Origin: Niabella beijingensis
GTDB taxonomy: Bacteria; Bacteroidota; Bacteroidia; Chitinophagales; Chitinophagaceae
Direction: 5' to 3'
DNA length: 64,000 nucleotides
NCBI RefSeq assembly: GCF_020034665.1
Contig: NZ_JAIQDI010000002.1
Span: 310,001-374,000 of the forward strand
Shown: positions 45,393-55,009 of the stretch, piece after piece
Layout of the letters: every line of letters begins with the position of its first letter
Numbering within the stretch: the stretch's first letter is position 1
The notes under the pieces: model-generated
Told to the model about the DNA's origin: nothing
Database searches by the model: none
What the model saw: only the letters and a program-made list of their open reading frames with translations
Position numbers and translations under genes: made by a program

Positions 45393-45890
45393 ATGAAATA
45401 TATACGGTTTTTTGTTTTCAGTGCGATAACATTGCTGGTAGTGGTGACGGGTGTTACTTTGCTGTTGCCGTCGCACGTGCGGGTATCGCGGGCGGCGAAC
45501 CTCTATGCGGGTGCGGATTCAGTACTTAATGAGGTCAGCGATCTTTCAAAATGGAAAAACTGGTATCCCGGCTTTGACAGTCTGGAACTAAAAGACGCTG
45601 AGACCAGGGAGGGAAAGGTGGTAAAGGCGACGGTAAAGAATATACAGCTGCAGGTAACCGTGGCTACCGACACATTGGTGACGGTACTGATGAAAAAGGG
45701 GGAACAACCGGTATCCAATAACTGGAAACTGATCCGTTATGCCAACTCCGACTCGCTGACCGTGCAGAACTATATGGATTTTGATTTCAAGTGGTATCCC
45801 TGGGAGCGGTTTTCAGGATTGTTGCTGGACCGGTCCTACGGGCGGGTCATGGAAGAGGGATTGAAGCGGTTGAAAGAGCGGACGCAATAG
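45393..45890 (+). CDS. SRPBCC (START/polyketide-cyclase-like) protein with an N-terminal membrane anchor
   Basis: A 165-residue protein with a hydrophobic N terminus (residues 5-25, FFVFSAITLLVVVTGVTLLL) and a SRPBCC-type domain: LYAGADSVLNEVSDLSKWKN followed by WYPGFDSLELKDAE, beta strands (KATVKNIQLQVTVATDTLVT) and a closing helix GRVMEEGLKRLKERT. SRPBCC domains hold hydrophobic ligands in a large cavity. Its ligand is unknown. It follows the ABC-2 permease by 30 bases and is likely co-transcribed. Confidence 0.85.
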   Translation: MKYIRFFVFSAITLLVVVTGVTLLLPSHVRVSRAANLYAGADSVLNEVSDLSKWKNWYPGFDSLELKDAETREGKVVKATVKNIQLQVTVATDTLVTVLMKKGEQPVSNNWKLIRYANSDSLTVQNYMDFDFKWYPWERFSGLLLDRSYGRVMEEGLKRLKERTQ

Positions 45891-45960
45891 GCGGAAAATG
45901 TTGCGAATACAGGAAACTAACGGGATCCCCGGCGGTTTTTATTCTTTATAGCGGGAGTTT

Positions 45961-46400
45961 GTTCTCATAGACTACGCGGATTGCCACAGACAAATATTGT
46001 GTACTGTTGCTGAGATGCTCTGTGTATATCTGTGCAATCAGTGAGCTGTTTTTCAAAGATTTTTAATGAGCCACGAAGGCGCGGAGTCTCTAAGATACAC
46101 GAAGGACATTTTTTTGTTCTCACAGACTACACGGATTGCCACAGACAAGTATTGTGTACTGGTATTGAGATATGTGCATCTGTGCAATCAGTGGGCTGTT
46201 TTTCAAAGATTTTAATGAGCCACGAAGTCACTAAGCTACACGAAGGTTGTTCTTTTTGTTCTCACAGATCACACGGATTGCCGCAGACAAATATTGTGTG
46301 CTGCTGAGATATTCTGTGTATATCTGTGCAATCAGTGAGCCATTTTTCAAGTTTTTTTAATAAGCCACGAAGTTACCATACACAAAGGATGTTTTCTTTG
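45961..46400. repeat. Three degenerate tandem repeats of about 145 bp
   Basis: Three successive units begin with GTTCTCA at 45961, 46116 and 46258 and are 155, 142 and about 143 bases long. Shared parts in order are a CACGGATTGCCACAGACAA-like block, ATTGTGT, a TGTGCAATCAGTG block, TTTTTCAA and a final AGCCACGAAG block. The copies differ by substitutions and small gaps, so they are older than the 7-bp array. No coding frame survives across units. The tail at 46377-46428 (ACAAAG... TTTGTGGC) resembles the inverse of sequence at about 23739-23775. Confidence 0.85.
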
Positions 46401-46451
46401 TGTTACTTTGAGTCTTTGTGGCAATGCTGCGCAAAGGATAAGTCAGTGATA

Positions 46452-47381
46452 TTATTCCCTGATGAATTTCAGGTTGCGTTGTACACCTTTTAGCTTGGTG
46501 CGCTTTAGCGGCGAGTGTTTAAAAACCTGGCGGAACTGTTCTTCCGAAAAATGTTCCCATTCCCGGGTGGATAAATTCAGGATCTCGGGAAGCGGGGTAA
46601 AGGCCTCCTGCTGATGGGGTTTGCTGAACCGGTTCCAGGGGCAAACATCCTGGCAGGTATCACAGCCAAAGATCCAGTCCTGGAACTGCCCTTTCATTTC
46701 GTCCGGGATCAGCGCCTCTTTCAATTCAATAGTAAAATAAGAAATGCACCGGCTGCCGTCCACCACCTTACCGGGCAGGATGGCACCTGTGGGGCAGGCG
46801 TCGAGGCACCGGGTACAGGTTCCGCAAAAATCGGCGGTGTAGGGATCATCATACAGCAGCGGCAGGTCCGTGATCAGTGTGGCGATAAAATAAAAAGATC
46901 CGGCCCCGCGAACCAGCAGGTTACCGTTTTTGCCAACCCATCCCAGACCGCTCTTCCGGGCCCAGGAACGCTCCAATACCGGTGCGGAATCGACAAAGCC
47001 GCGTCCGTTGATTTCGCCGACCTGCTCCCGGAGCCGCTGCAGCAACGTGTTGAGCCGCGCCCGTATCACTTCATGATAATCGTCGCCATAGGCATATTTG
47101 GATATTTTCGGACCATCCGTTTGTTGTTGCCGGGAGGGGAAATAATTCATCAGCAATGTGATGACCGACCGGGCACCCGGAACGAGTTTGGTAGGATCAA
47201 CCCTCAGGTCGAAATGGTGCTCCATATAGTGCATGTTGCCATGCATTCCTTTCGACAGCCAGGCTTCCAGCCGGCGGGCGTCCTCATCCAGCGGCGCCGC
47301 TTTTGCAATACCGCAATAGTCAAATCCCAGCTCTTTGCTGCAGTCCTTTACCAGCCGTGTATGTTGAAGAAGCGGATCCAC
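46452..47381 (-). CDS. queG: Epoxyqueuosine reductase
   Basis: Reduces epoxyqueuosine to queuosine in tRNA wobble modification, using cobalamin and two [4Fe-4S] clusters. The 309-residue product has CGIAKAAPLDEDARRLE, GMHGNMHYMEHHFDLRVDP, RSWARKSGLGWVGKNGNL (conserved catalytic core), and cluster motifs CGTCTRCLDACPTGAI and FGCDTCQDVCPWN. There is no ATG in the right place: the only upstream frame starts with TTG and is not conserved in kind. The GTG at 47381 (VDPLLQHTRLVKDCSKELGF) gives the normal length and is chosen. It is divergent from the sigma factor gene. Confidence 0.93.
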   Translation of the reverse strand: MDPLLQHTRLVKDCSKELGFDYCGIAKAAPLDEDARRLEAWLSKGMHGNMHYMEHHFDLRVDPTKLVPGARSVITLLMNYFPSRQQQTDGPKISKYAYGDDYHEVIRARLNTLLQRLREQVGEINGRGFVDSAPVLERSWARKSGLGWVGKNGNLLVRGAGSFYFIATLITDLPLLYDDPYTADFCGTCTRCLDACPTGAILPGKVVDGSRCISYFTIELKEALIPDEMKGQFQDWIFGCDTCQDVCPWNRFSKPHQQEAFTPLPEILNLSTREWEHFSEEQFRQVFKHSPLKRTKLKGVQRNLKFIRE

Positions 47382-47587
47382 AGGGGTAAAATTACTCGCT
47401 TCCGGTAATATAGTCGTTGAAATTTCTTCTGAAACCGGCGTAGCACCAGGCGGATAATCCCCAAAAATAAGGGGATTGAAACCATGACAGTACAGGATGG
47501 ATGGCCTGCACGTTTTGTATACCTTTAACAGGATGTCAGCTCTTGCTGTACCCGGAAGCTTGCCAAAGCTGTTATACTGTAAGTCAT

Positions 47588-48172
47588 ATGAAAGAGGAAG
47601 AAATAGCAATCATCGAAGGTTTACGGAATGGTGATACATCGGCTTATACAAGGATATATGATCTGTATCACGGACGCCTTTATGCTTTTGTGATCCGGTT
47701 TGTAAAATTGCCGGAACTTGCCGAGGATGTGCTTCAGGAAGTGTTTCTTACCCTCTGGAGGGTAAAAGAGCGGATCGACAGTGCCCGGTCGCTGCAGGCT
47801 TACCTCTATAAAATAGCACGCAATTGCGTATTCAAGGCATTGAAAAAAAATGCACGGCAGCAGGAGATCACAGAACGCATTAAAACAATGACCGACCCGC
47901 TTACCTGTTCCAATGAAGAACAGTTGCGGTGGAAGGAATATGAAGCCCTTCTCTCCGATGCGATCGATTGTCTTCCGGTGCAACGCAAGAAGGTGTTCCG
48001 GCTTTGCCGTGACGAAGGAAAAACCTATGATGGCGTGGCCCGCGAGCTGGGCATCTCCCGGAATACGGTAAAGGAACATATGGTACTGGCCACCCGGGCC
48101 ATTAAACTGCATATGAGCAAGTATGTCGATTTTCAGCCCCTGATCTTGTTTGTATTCTTATCATTTTTCTGA
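47588..48172 (+). CDS. ECF-family RNA polymerase sigma factor
   Basis: The start at 47588 (MKEEEIAIIEGLRNGDTSAY) gives the usual ECF N terminus. The 194-residue protein has region 2 (AYTRIYDLYHGRLYAFVIRF, ELAEDVLQEVFLTLWRVKER, LYKIARNCVFKALKK) and region 4 (DCLPVQRKKVFRLCRDEGKT, ELGISRNTVKEHMVLA), the Bacteroidota FecI-like type, with a hydrophobic C-terminal tail (LILFVFLSFF). The FecR anti-sigma gene follows after 92 bases, then a SusC with an STN domain: the arrangement of a surface-signalling cassette controlling the locus downstream. Confidence 0.96.
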   Translation: MKEEEIAIIEGLRNGDTSAYTRIYDLYHGRLYAFVIRFVKLPELAEDVLQEVFLTLWRVKERIDSARSLQAYLYKIARNCVFKALKKNARQQEITERIKTMTDPLTCSNEEQLRWKEYEALLSDAIDCLPVQRKKVFRLCRDEGKTYDGVARELGISRNTVKEHMVLATRAIKLHMSKYVDFQPLILFVFLSFF

Positions 48173-48264
48173 TACCAGCATTTTTTTAAAAAAAAGTAAA
48201 CAGGTATCCACCCGGTTTTTAATCCGGAGGATATTATATTATTAACGGCTAAAGTGTATTGCCC

Positions 48265-49452
48265 ATGGAAAAGGATATCCGTTACTACGAGGAACTGATG
48301 AAGCGGTATGTAAATGACGAATGCTCTCCCGAGGAAATCGGAGAGCTGATGACATTTATCGGGAGCCGGCGCTCCAACCGGACATTGCTGGCTGAAATAT
48401 ACCGGCAATACCATCATCCGGAAGTACTAAAGGAAACGGTGATCTCCGAACAGCAAAGCAGCCGGATCCGGGAGTTGCTGCTGGAAACCGCCAAAGCGGG
48501 GAACACCGCGAAAAGGAAAGGAACTATAAGACGGTACCTGCTGGCTGCAGCAGCTGTTTTCCTGATAGGGCTGGGAGGGTATTTGTTGTACCAATCAACG
48601 TTTGCGCCCGCTGCGGGAACCGTTGCAGTAAAAAAAGAAATACTGCCGGGAACCGAACGGGCGGTGATCGGTTTTTCCGATGGATCGGCTGTTCAGGTCG
48701 ATAGTTCCTCCAGGGGTGTTTTGTACAATAAGGAAGGGCTTGTTATTTCCCGGGCAGCAGATGGCCTGGTAGAATTTCATGTTTCGGCCATAAAGGATCC
48801 TGCGTCCCTGCAGCAGCTATTTACTACGTTTACCACACCTGTTGGCGGTGAATCGAGGGTAGTATTGCCGGATGGCTCAAAGCTCTGGCTCAATGCGGGC
48901 TCTACAGTACGGTTCCCGGTGTTGTTCCCGGAAAAAGAACGGGTGGTGCAGTCTGCCGGTGAGGTCTATTTTGAAGTGGCAAAAGATGCCACCAGGCCGT
49001 TCCGTGTGCGTTCCGGCAATCAGTTGGTGGAAGTATTGGGAACGCATTTCGTGGTCAATACCGGAGCAGATGCTTCGGTGATCCGGACAACGCTGCTGGA
49101 GGGGAGCATCCGGCTATCCGGCGCCGGTATGACCCGTGTACTGAAACCCGGTCAGGAGTCGGCATTTGTAAAAGGGAAGGGGGCTATTACCGTTGCCCAT
49201 AAGAACAATCCGGAGTCCAGTGTAGCCTGGAAGGATGGCTATTTTGAATTTGATTCTGCAGACTTTAAAACCATGGAAGAGCAGATCCGCAAATGGTACG
49301 ATGTGGAGTTTGTGTACGACAAGTTACCCGATAATCTTTTTTATGGCAAGATCGAAAGAAATGTACCACTTTCCCGGGTGCTGCAGATGCTGGAGATCGT
49401 AGGCAATATTCATTTTAAAACAGAAGGGAGAAAAATATATGTAACAGAATAA
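48265..49452 (+). CDS. FecR-family anti-sigma factor
   Basis: The ATG at 48265 is used (the frame opens two codons earlier with TTG). The 395-residue protein has an N-terminal cytoplasmic domain of about 90 residues (YYEELMKRYVNDECSPEEI), one membrane segment (about residues 90-110), a FecR domain (TFTTPVGGESRVVLPDGSKL, GEVYFEVAKDATRPFRVRSG, VLGTHFVVNTGADASVIRTT) and a C-terminal DUF4974/STN-like domain (WYDVEFVYDKLPDNLFYGKI). It holds the ECF sigma factor inactive until the SusC-type transducer signals. The cytoplasmic and periplasmic parts are as expected for FecR. Confidence 0.96.
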   Translation: MEKDIRYYEELMKRYVNDECSPEEIGELMTFIGSRRSNRTLLAEIYRQYHHPEVLKETVISEQQSSRIRELLLETAKAGNTAKRKGTIRRYLLAAAAVFLIGLGGYLLYQSTFAPAAGTVAVKKEILPGTERAVIGFSDGSAVQVDSSSRGVLYNKEGLVISRAADGLVEFHVSAIKDPASLQQLFTTFTTPVGGESRVVLPDGSKLWLNAGSTVRFPVLFPEKERVVQSAGEVYFEVAKDATRPFRVRSGNQLVEVLGTHFVVNTGADASVIRTTLLEGSIRLSGAGMTRVLKPGQESAFVKGKGAITVAHKNNPESSVAWKDGYFEFDSADFKTMEEQIRKWYDVEFVYDKLPDNLFYGKIERNVPLSRVLQMLEIVGNIHFKTEGRKIYVTE

Positions 49453-49474
49453 CTAAGGACCATATAAAACAGAT

Positions 49475-49498
49475 CCGGAAGTGCTCCAACACTTCCGG
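49475..49498 (+). promoter_or_regulatory. Perfect hairpin between the FecR and STN-SusC genes
   Basis: CCGGAAGTG at 49475-49483 and CACTTCCGG at 49490-49498 form a nine-pair stem with a CTCCAA loop. No T run follows, so it is not a standard terminator. It may be a pause or an mRNA-processing site separating regulatory from structural genes, or an inverted operator for the SusC promoter (inference). Confidence 0.6.
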
Positions 49499-49562
49499 TG
49501 ATGTCAGGTCAAGATAACGGAACAGGAGTCATATTATCTAAAACCATAACAATTACAAATGT

Positions 49563-52500
49563 ATGAATTTTAAGATTCATTACATGGGCAGGGCTTTGCA
49601 TCGGATCGCCCGTCTCATTCTTGCTTGTATCGGAACAGAATCTAAAATTTTCTTGGCAATGAAATTAACCGTTTTGCTGGTGGTCGTCGCTTGTTTAAAG
49701 GTGAATGCATCGGCATGGTCGCAGGAGATCACCCTGAAGGCCCGGAATGAGCCGTTTAAGACGGTCATCGAATGGATCGGCCGGCAAAGCGGCTATTCCA
49801 TTTTAGCAGATGTACGGGAGATCCGGAATGCCAGGAACCTGTCGGTTAATCTGAAAAAGATGCCCCTAAAAGAGGCGTTGGACCTGTGCTTTGCGGATCA
49901 GCCCTTTACTTACCAGTTAATGGACCGGGCCATCCTTATTACCAGCAGGAAGCAACAGGCGGCAGCGCTTTCCTGGGTATTGAACGGGAAAGTGATCAAT
50001 GACAAAGGAGAGCCGATCGCCGGTGCATCCGTTTCCGTTATGGGTACCAGCCGTGGTGCTTCCACGGATCTCGGCGGGAAATTCATGATCGAAGTGGACG
50101 CAGCAACCGATTCGCTGGTGATTACTTCCGTTGGGTATAAGGGAAAAACGATTGCAGTAGGCAGTGCACGTGATATAACTATTACGCTGGCGCCGGATGT
50201 TGAACAGCAAAAAATGAATGAAGTAGTGGTGGTAGGCTTTGGTACACAAAAGAAGAAAGATGTGGTAGGAGCCGTTACTTCCGTAAATCCATCGGATCTG
50301 AAGATACCGGCCAGTAACCTTACAACCGCGCTGGCGGGGCGGGTAGCCGGTATGATCGCTTTTCAGCGTACGGGAGAGCCCGGCAGGGACAATGCCGAGT
50401 TTTTTATACGGGGCGTCACCACTTTCGGATATAAGCGGGATCCGCTGATCCTGATCGATGGGATTGAGCTTACCCCCACCGACCTGGCACGGCTGCAACC
50501 CGACGACATCGCCACCTTCTCCATATTAAAAGATGCGACCTCTACCGCGGTGTATGGCGCACGCGGAGCCAATGGCGTAATACTGGTAACCACCAAAAAA
50601 GGAGTTGTGGGAACAGCGAAGATCTCCCTGCGGGTGGAAAATTCGGTCTCTGCCCCCACTAAAACGGTTGAGCTGGCTGACCCGGTCACCTATATGAAGC
50701 TGGCGAATGAGGCCCGGGCTACAAGAGGTAATATACAATTGTTGTATTCACAGGAAAAAATAGAACGAACCGCCGCAGCCGGTGCCAATCCTTATGTCTA
50801 CCCGCAGAATGACTGGATCAATATGCTGTTTAAGAAATACGCAGTAAACCAGCGCTATAACCTTAACGTGAGCGGAGGCGGGGGCGTAGCCAGGTATTTT
50901 GTATCCGGTGCTTTTAATAAAGATAACGGCGTGCTGAAGGTGGACGGGCGCAACAACTTTAATAATAATATCAATCTGAAAAGTTATACGCTCCGCTCCA
51001 ATGTAGATATCGATATTACCAAATCCACCATGCTGACGGTGCGGCTCAACGGGAACTTTGATGATTATACAGGCCCTGTGCCTGGTGGTGACCAGATGTA
51101 TTACAGCGCCATGCATGCCAACCCGGTGGCCTATCCGGCCTTCTTCCCCCCGGATTCCGCCAACATGGAAACCCGGCACATCCTGTTTGGGGGCACGGAT
51201 CAGAATGGACCTTTCATTAACCCTTATGCAGATATGGTAAAAGGTTACAGGGATTATTCGAGATCCTTAATGCTGGCACAGCTGGAGCTAAAACAAAATC
51301 TTAATTCCATCGTTAAGGGGCTCACCTGGAACACCATGATGAATACGAACCGGACTTCTTTTTTTGATGTGAACCGCTTTTATAATCCCTATTTCTATCA
51401 GGTAGCCAGCTACGACCGGACAACGGATAAATATATTCTGATGCCGCTTAATGAAGCGGAAGGGACAGAGTACCTGGGTTATACGGAAGGTCCCAAAACG
51501 ATTGAAACGTTTTTCTATATGCAGTCGCAGCTGGATTATAACCGGACTTTTAACACAAAACACAATATCAGCGGGCTGCTGGTGTATATGTTGAACCAGC
51601 GTTTAAATGCCAATGCCGGAAGTCTTCAGAAATCGCTGCCGTTCAGAAATGTCGGAGTATCGGGCCGGGCCACTTATGGCTATGACAGCAGGTATTATGC
51701 CGAGTTCAATTTCGGTTATAACGGTTCCGAACGTTTTTCGCAGGCTAAACGGTTTGGTTTTTTCCCATCCGCAGGTCTTGCATGGACGGTTTCCAATGAG
51801 AAATTTTTTGAACGGCTGAAGAATGTGGTGTCGAACCTGAAATTTAGGGGAACCTATGGCCTTGTAGGAAACGATGCCATCGGCAGTCCCGACGACCGGT
51901 TTTTCTATTTATCGGAAGTAAACATGAACAGCGCGCAAAGAGCTTACCGCTTTGGCCTTTTGGAATATGTGCCCTTCAATGGTATTCTGGTAAACCGGTA
52001 TGCCAACCCCAACATTAGCTGGGAAACTTCGGTACAGCAAAACTACGGGGTTGAACTGGAGCTGTTCAACAGTTTGAATTTTAAAGCGGATTATTTTATT
52101 CAGAAAAGAAAAAATATCCTGATGGACAGGGCATATGTGCCGGCTACAATGGGACTTTCGGCGGTGAACAGGGCCAATGTGGGTGAGGCTTCTTCCAAAG
52201 GGATCGATGCTTCGATGGATTATAAGAAAACATTCGGTAATGACTTATGGGTATCCGCGCTTGGTAATTTTACTTATGCCACCAGCCGGTATGATGTGTA
52301 TGAAGAACCGGCGTACAAGGATAAATACCGCTCGCATATAGGTCAGCCTATCGGCCGGATGTACGGTTATATTGCCGAAAAGTTGTTCACAGACGATGCC
52401 GAGGCTGCCAACGCTCCCAGGCAAAACTTTATTGATGGTGCCATGGGCGGCGATATTAAATATCTCGACATTAATAATGACGGGCAGATCTCGGAAGCCG

Positions 52501-53054
52501 ATAAAGCGCCGATCGGCTATCCTACAACCCCCGAAATCAATTACGGCTTCGGGCTTTCCTCGGGCTTTAAAAATTTTGATGTATCCTTTTTCTTTAACGG
52601 TATTGCCCGGGAATCATTCTGGATCAATGTGGCGGGTTTCAACAGCAACGGCCAGTATACCGGTACCATGCCTTTTTTCAGGCAAACCCAATTGCTAAAA
52701 GCCTATGCAGACAGCTATTGGTCGGAAGCCAATCAGGATGTATACGCGGTGATGCCCCGGCTGAGCGAAAAAGATGACCGTACTTCTATTGAGCAGGGAA
52801 ACAATACACAACCCAGTACCTGGTGGATGCGCAATGGCGCTTTTCTGAGGCTCAAACAGGTGGAGCTGGGTTATACCTTTCCTAAAAGCATCCAGGATAA
52901 ATTGAAGGCCAATAATTTGAGGATTTATGTAAATGCACTGAACCTGCTGACCTTCAGTAAGTTTAAAATGTGGGATCCGGAAATGGCAGGCAACGGGTTG
53001 GGATACCCTCTGCAAAAAGTATTTAATGTGGGGCTGAACGTTACGTTTCACTAA
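49563..53054 (+). CDS. SusC/RagA-family TonB-dependent transducer with STN domain
   Basis: The 1163-residue protein is longer than the other SusC proteins here because of an added STN (secretin/TonB N-terminal) domain at about residues 55-125 (EITLKARNEPFKTVIEWIGR, LADVREIRNARNLSVNLKKM), used to signal to FecR. Then come a carboxypeptidase-regulatory-like domain (about 137-212), EVVVVGFGTQKKK at 220-232 (TonB-box-like), the plug and a barrel ending in VFNVGLNVTFH. The signal peptide is most clearly formed by MKLTVLLVVVACLKVNASAW; an internal ATG at 49659 is a possible start. It is presumed to bind and import the locus substrate and trigger the ECF system. Confidence 0.97.
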   Translation: MNFKIHYMGRALHRIARLILACIGTESKIFLAMKLTVLLVVVACLKVNASAWSQEITLKARNEPFKTVIEWIGRQSGYSILADVREIRNARNLSVNLKKMPLKEALDLCFADQPFTYQLMDRAILITSRKQQAAALSWVLNGKVINDKGEPIAGASVSVMGTSRGASTDLGGKFMIEVDAATDSLVITSVGYKGKTIAVGSARDITITLAPDVEQQKMNEVVVVGFGTQKKKDVVGAVTSVNPSDLKIPASNLTTALAGRVAGMIAFQRTGEPGRDNAEFFIRGVTTFGYKRDPLILIDGIELTPTDLARLQPDDIATFSILKDATSTAVYGARGANGVILVTTKKGVVGTAKISLRVENSVSAPTKTVELADPVTYMKLANEARATRGNIQLLYSQEKIERTAAAGANPYVYPQNDWINMLFKKYAVNQRYNLNVSGGGGVARYFVSGAFNKDNGVLKVDGRNNFNNNINLKSYTLRSNVDIDITKSTMLTVRLNGNFDDYTGPVPGGDQMYYSAMHANPVAYPAFFPPDSANMETRHILFGGTDQNGPFINPYADMVKGYRDYSRSLMLAQLELKQNLNSIVKGLTWNTMMNTNRTSFFDVNRFYNPYFYQVASYDRTTDKYILMPLNEAEGTEYLGYTEGPKTIETFFYMQSQLDYNRTFNTKHNISGLLVYMLNQRLNANAGSLQKSLPFRNVGVSGRATYGYDSRYYAEFNFGYNGSERFSQAKRFGFFPSAGLAWTVSNEKFFERLKNVVSNLKFRGTYGLVGNDAIGSPDDRFFYLSEVNMNSAQRAYRFGLLEYVPFNGILVNRYANPNISWETSVQQNYGVELELFNSLNFKADYFIQKRKNILMDRAYVPATMGLSAVNRANVGEASSKGIDASMDYKKTFGNDLWVSALGNFTYATSRYDVYEEPAYKDKYRSHIGQPIGRMYGYIAEKLFTDDAEAANAPRQNFIDGAMGGDIKYLDINNDGQISEADKAPIGYPTTPEINYGFGLSSGFKNFDVSFFFNGIARESFWINVAGFNSNGQYTGTMPFFRQTQLLKAYADSYWSEANQDVYAVMPRLSEKDDRTSIEQGNNTQPSTWWMRNGAFLRLKQVELGYTFPKSIQDKLKANNLRIYVNALNLLTFSKFKMWDPEMAGNGLGYPLQKVFNVGLNVTFH

Positions 53055-53075
53055 CTCTTTTTAAAAACTGATAGC

Positions 53076-54989
53076 ATGAAATTCTGCAGCATAAAAAATA
53101 TAAAGCAATTATACTGGACGATAGGTATTGCATCGGTGGTACTTTCTTCCTGTAAACAATACCTTGACATAGTGCCGGACAATATCGCAACAATAGACAA
53201 TGCTTTTGCGACCCGCACACAGGCCGAAAAATACCTGGGGACCTGCTATTCATACCTGTTAAAAGATGCAGAACCGAATTTAAACCCCGCCTTAACAGGG
53301 GGCGATGAGATGATCCCACTGCAAAGCCGCTGGAGTCAGTTCGGGCGGATGTTCAATATTACGCGCGGCAACCAGAACTTTGTATCACCCATAGGGCAGG
53401 AGTATTGGGAGTCCTATTACAAGGCCATCAGGGACTGTAATATTTTTTTGGAAAATGCCCGGAAAGTGCCCAGCGTACCTCCCAATATGAAAACCTACTG
53501 GATCGCGGAAGTGAAATTCCTGAAAGCCTGGTATCATTTCTGTTTGGTGCGCATGTATGGCCCCGTGCCCCTTATTAAACAAAACCTTCCGGTAGACGCT
53601 CCGATTGAGCAGGTAAAAGCAGAGAGGAACACTGTAGAGGAATGTTTCAGCTATATTGTATCCTTACTGGATGAGGCCAAGGATTCGCTGCCCGATGCCA
53701 TTACCAACCAGGATCAGCTGGGTCGTATTTCCAAGCCGATCGCCTATGCGGTAAAAGCCAAAGTGATGGTAACGGCTGCCAGTCCTTTATACAATGGCAA
53801 CACGGATGCGTCCACACTTAAGAATAACGATGGCACCCAGCTTTTTAATCAAACAACAGATCCTGCGAAATGGACCGCTGCTGTTGCAGCCTGCAAAGAG
53901 GCGATTGATATTTGTACGGAACTGGGATATACCTTACATACCGTGCCGGCTGTTTATAAAAATGTAACCCTTACAAATACCATGCGCATTCAATTGGGCA
54001 TCAGAACAGCGCTTACCGAAAGATGGAACGACGAAATCATATGGGGCAATACGCAAAGCTGGGCAAACGGTATCCAATTTTATACACCGCCCAAGTGGGA
54101 TCCCGCCTTTCCCGATAATACAGTGATGTTGAATGCACTGGATGCGCCCATTAAAATTGCAGAACAGTTTTATACGAAGAACGGGGTGCCTATTGAGGAA
54201 GATAAAACCTACAACTATGACCAGCGTTATACGTTAAGAACCGCCACGGCTGCCGAAGGGCTGATGGTACGGCAGGGTTATACCACGGCAACGCTTAATT
54301 TCGATCGGGAACAGCGCTTCTATGCCAGCCTGGGCTTTGACGGCGGCATCTGGTACGGACAGGGCCGGTTTGACGACAGTAAGCCGCTGGATCTTTATTA
54401 CATTTCTTCAAAACGCGGCCAGGTGCACGGGCTCAGCAGCCCCGCCTATGGCCCTGTTACCGGGTATGCCATTAAAAAAGTGGTCCATTTTGAAAATACG
54501 ATGGATCATACCACCCGGTACTCCTACGTAAATTATCCCTGGCCGCTCATCCGCCTGGCGGATCTTTACCTGTTATATGCTGAAGCCTTAAACGAAGCAA
54601 ACGGACCCGGCGCCGAAGCCTATCAGTACGTAAACCTGATACGTGAACGGGCGGGCCTACCCACAATTGAAACGGCATGGACAAATTTTTCAAAAAATGC
54701 TGCAAAATATACAACAAAGGACGGTCTGCGCAGCATCATTCATAAAGAGCGCAACCTGGAGCTTATGTTTGAAGGGCATCGTTTCTGGGACCTCAGGCGC
54801 TGGAAGGAAGGTATACAGGAGTATAATGCACCTTTACGCGGCTGGGACATAAGCCAGAGCGTGGCTGCTGCTTATTACAACCCGGTTACCTTATATAATC
54901 AACGATTCAGTCTGAAAGATTATTTCTGGCCTATATCAGAAGAGGAACTCACACGCAATACAAACCTCAAACAAAATATCGGGTGGTAA
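53076..54989 (+). CDS. SusD/RagB-family lipoprotein
   Basis: A 637-residue classical SusD (SusD_3-like N terminus and RagB/SusD C terminus). It has a lipoprotein signal peptide with lipobox LSSC (cysteine 26), the TPR-like segment WIAEVKFLKAWYHFCLVRMY, GPVPLIKQNLPVDAPIEQVK, and the C-terminal RLADLYLLYAEALNEANGP and HRFWDLRRWKEGIQEYNAPL. It is larger than the three SusD-like_2 proteins in region 1 and belongs to the glycan-type branch. It is the lid partner of the STN-SusC, 21 bases upstream. Confidence 0.96.
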   Translation: MKFCSIKNIKQLYWTIGIASVVLSSCKQYLDIVPDNIATIDNAFATRTQAEKYLGTCYSYLLKDAEPNLNPALTGGDEMIPLQSRWSQFGRMFNITRGNQNFVSPIGQEYWESYYKAIRDCNIFLENARKVPSVPPNMKTYWIAEVKFLKAWYHFCLVRMYGPVPLIKQNLPVDAPIEQVKAERNTVEECFSYIVSLLDEAKDSLPDAITNQDQLGRISKPIAYAVKAKVMVTAASPLYNGNTDASTLKNNDGTQLFNQTTDPAKWTAAVAACKEAIDICTELGYTLHTVPAVYKNVTLTNTMRIQLGIRTALTERWNDEIIWGNTQSWANGIQFYTPPKWDPAFPDNTVMLNALDAPIKIAEQFYTKNGVPIEEDKTYNYDQRYTLRTATAAEGLMVRQGYTTATLNFDREQRFYASLGFDGGIWYGQGRFDDSKPLDLYYISSKRGQVHGLSSPAYGPVTGYAIKKVVHFENTMDHTTRYSYVNYPWPLIRLADLYLLYAEALNEANGPGAEAYQYVNLIRERAGLPTIETAWTNFSKNAAKYTTKDGLRSIIHKERNLELMFEGHRFWDLRRWKEGIQEYNAPLRGWDISQSVAAAYYNPVTLYNQRFSLKDYFWPISEEELTRNTNLKQNIGW

Positions 54990-55009
54990 AAAATTACAAA
55001 AGTATTGAA

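Noticed and set aside
45961..46400. CRISPR or insertion element
   Set aside because: The ~145-bp units are contiguous and degenerate, without spacers, transposase or terminal inverted repeats.
46614..47408. A 264-codon plus-strand frame opposite queG
   Set aside because: The minus strand carries both iron-sulfur motifs of QueG; the plus frame has no recognisable domain.
47382..47609. N-terminal extension of QueG beginning at a TTG
   Set aside because: The extra 76 residues do not resemble the family, overlap the sigma factor start, and the GTG at 47381 gives the normal length.
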